From assembly GCA_016295245.1 (NCBI GenBank), contig JAEDLO010000014.1, positions 1 to 25,725 of the forward strand: a DNA stretch of 25,725 bases, given 5' to 3'. This document shows positions 24,682 through 25,725 of the stretch, piece after piece. The stretch's first letter is position 1. The number at the start of each line of letters is the position of its first letter. This DNA is from Bacteroidales bacterium. Its GTDB lineage: Bacteria; Bacteroidota; Bacteroidia; Bacteroidales; UBA932. The position numbers and the translations under genes were made by a program. The notes under the pieces are model-generated. The model was given only the letters and a program-made list of their open reading frames with translations. It ran no database searches and was not told the origin of the DNA.

Positions 24682-25725
24682 ATGAGCTGGATGGCGGAAA
24701 TATTCACAGAACCGACTTATGTCCAGGCGGCGCTGCTCATTTCAATGATCTGCGCCGTCGGACTTATTTTCGGGCAGCTGAAGTTCAAGGGTGTGAGCCT
24801 TGGGGTGACCTTCGTGTTCTTTGCAGGTATCGTCGTAGGCCACATCCTGAAGGCTTGCGATGTTCAGATCAATTGGGAGATGATTTCTTTCGCCCAGAAC
24901 TTCGGCCTCATCCTTTTCGTATATGCCTTAGGCCTTCAGGTCGGCCCCGGTTTTTTCCCCTCGCTGAAAAAAGGAGGCATCAAGCTGAATATTGTGGGCT
25001 TGCTCCTGCTTTTCCTGACCACTCTGTCCGCAATTGTGATATATCTCCTGACTCCGGTCAGCTTCGCGGACTCTATGGGGCTGCTCTGCGGAGCGGTAAC
25101 CAACACGCCTATGCTGGGTGCCGCCCAGCAGGCGCTGCTTGATGTCCATCCGGAGCAGCTGGATGCCGCCAACAGTATGGCGACGGCCTGCGCTGTGGCA
25201 TATCCTTGCGGCGTGCTCGGCGTGCTCCTTGCAATGGTCATTCTCAAATACACCATTGGACGCAAGGACCGTCCGGCAGTGCACGATCCGGCAGGGGAAA
25301 CCTATGTGGCGGAGTTCCACGTCAGCAATCCCGCCGTCTTCGAGAAAGATCTCAAGAGCATTGCAGCCCTTTCCTCGAAGCACTTCATCGTCTCGCGCGT
25401 GTGGCGCGACGGCAAGGTGACAGTGCCCGATTCCACCACCGTGCTCCACAAGGGCGACCACCTGCTGGTGGTGCTGAACCGCTCGGACGTCGAAATCTTC
25501 AATATTCTCTTCGGTGAGACCGACGACAAGGACTGGAACAAGCCGGACATCGATTGGAACCACATTGACGGCTCCAGCCTGATTTCCAAGCACGTAACCG
25601 TTACCAAGAGGGAGCTCAACGGAGTGAAAATCGGATCGCTCAACCTTCGCAAGACTCTGGGTATCAATATTACACGCATCAACCGTGCGGGCATCCAGCT
25701 GGTCGCATACCCCGGCCTGAGGCTT
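24682..25725 (+). CDS. AspT/YidE-type putative transporter with TrkA-C domains (partial, 3' end outside window)
   Basis: The first 348 residues of a membrane transporter of the aspartate:alanine exchanger (AAE/AspT, YidE/YbjL) group; a full protein is usually about 530-570 residues. Six or so hydrophobic segments fill residues 12-205, including SLGVTFVFFAGIVVGHI, NFGLILFVYALGLQVGPGFF and the family signature GAVTNTPMLGAAQQAL. A TrkA-C regulatory domain follows (about 214-275: FIVSRVWRDGKVTVPDSTTV), and a second begins at about 300 (KHVTVTKRELNGVKIGSLNL). The second membrane half lies beyond the window. The start MSWMAEIF fits the short N-terminal tails of Bacteroidetes homologues; an alternative ATG is three codons later. 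The substrate is unknown. Confidence 0.88.
   Translation, partial: MSWMAEIFTEPTYVQAALLISMICAVGLIFGQLKFKGVSLGVTFVFFAGIVVGHILKACDVQINWEMISFAQNFGLILFVYALGLQVGPGFFPSLKKGGIKLNIVGLLLLFLTTLSAIVIYLLTPVSFADSMGLLCGAVTNTPMLGAAQQALLDVHPEQLDAANSMATACAVAYPCGVLGVLLAMVILKYTIGRKDRPAVHDPAGETYVAEFHVSNPAVFEKDLKSIAALSSKHFIVSRVWRDGKVTVPDSTTVLHKGDHLLVVLNRSDVEIFNILFGETDDKDWNKPDIDWNHIDGSSLISKHVTVTKRELNGVKIGSLNLRKTLGINITRINRAGIQLVAYPGLRL

Noticed and set aside
24928..25593. 221-codon minus-strand ORF at the right end
   Set aside because: Antisense of the AspT-type transporter, whose frame stays open to the window edge with clear membrane helices and TrkA-C sequence.
1..25725. CRISPR arrays, tRNA/rRNA genes, insertion sequences or phage genes
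   Set aside because: No regularly spaced direct repeats, tRNA-like sequence, transposase or integrase was recognised while reading both strands.

Overview
The window looks like a chromosomal segment of a Bacteroidetes bacterium, most likely order Bacteroidales; the genus cannot be fixed from the sequence. Evidence: repeated TAnnTTTG -7 boxes, some with a TTTG element 19-20 bp upstream; A-rich rather than Shine-Dalgarno leaders; a PII/TorF-like porin/Amt operon; GH97, GH9 and GH95 glycanases; and moderately high GC. No tRNA, rRNA, insertion sequence, phage gene or CRISPR array was seen.

Left part, minus strand (6-6405). A membrane glycosyltransferase (GT2) and the DEAH helicase HrpB lie downstream of a nitrogen operon transcribed in the order short leader ORF, PII protein, outer-membrane porin, ammonium transporter. 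The 43-codon leader ORF has an N/Q run (14 of 15 residues are Asn or Gln). It starts just after a near-ideal promoter and is followed by an intrinsic terminator, with a 7-nt antiterminator pairing available. This has the layout of a ribosome-mediated attenuator that senses charged tRNA-Gln/Asn. It is the most interesting item in the window.

Middle, plus strand (6577-17961). A monocistronic short-chain dehydrogenase with its own terminator is followed by a tightly packed run from one promoter. The run encodes a PlsC-like acyltransferase, an acyl-CoA synthetase, a GH97 lipoprotein, a GH9 enzyme with an extra N-terminal domain, and a 1292-residue fusion of a serine beta-lactamase-like esterase to a GH95 fucosidase/galactosidase. 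The glycanases would suit fucosylated, galactosylated plant glycans such as xyloglucan, but no SusC/SusD pair is present.

Right part, plus strand (17985-25725). A small PspC protein precedes a secreted M16 zinc protease, ended by a strong terminator. Then come a translationally coupled UbiA prenyltransferase and radical SAM enzyme, a lipoprotein carboxylesterase, and the first 348 codons of an AspT/YidE-type transporter with TrkA-C domains that runs off the window. HrpB and this transporter both appear to start at, or within a few bases of, their transcription start (leaderless).
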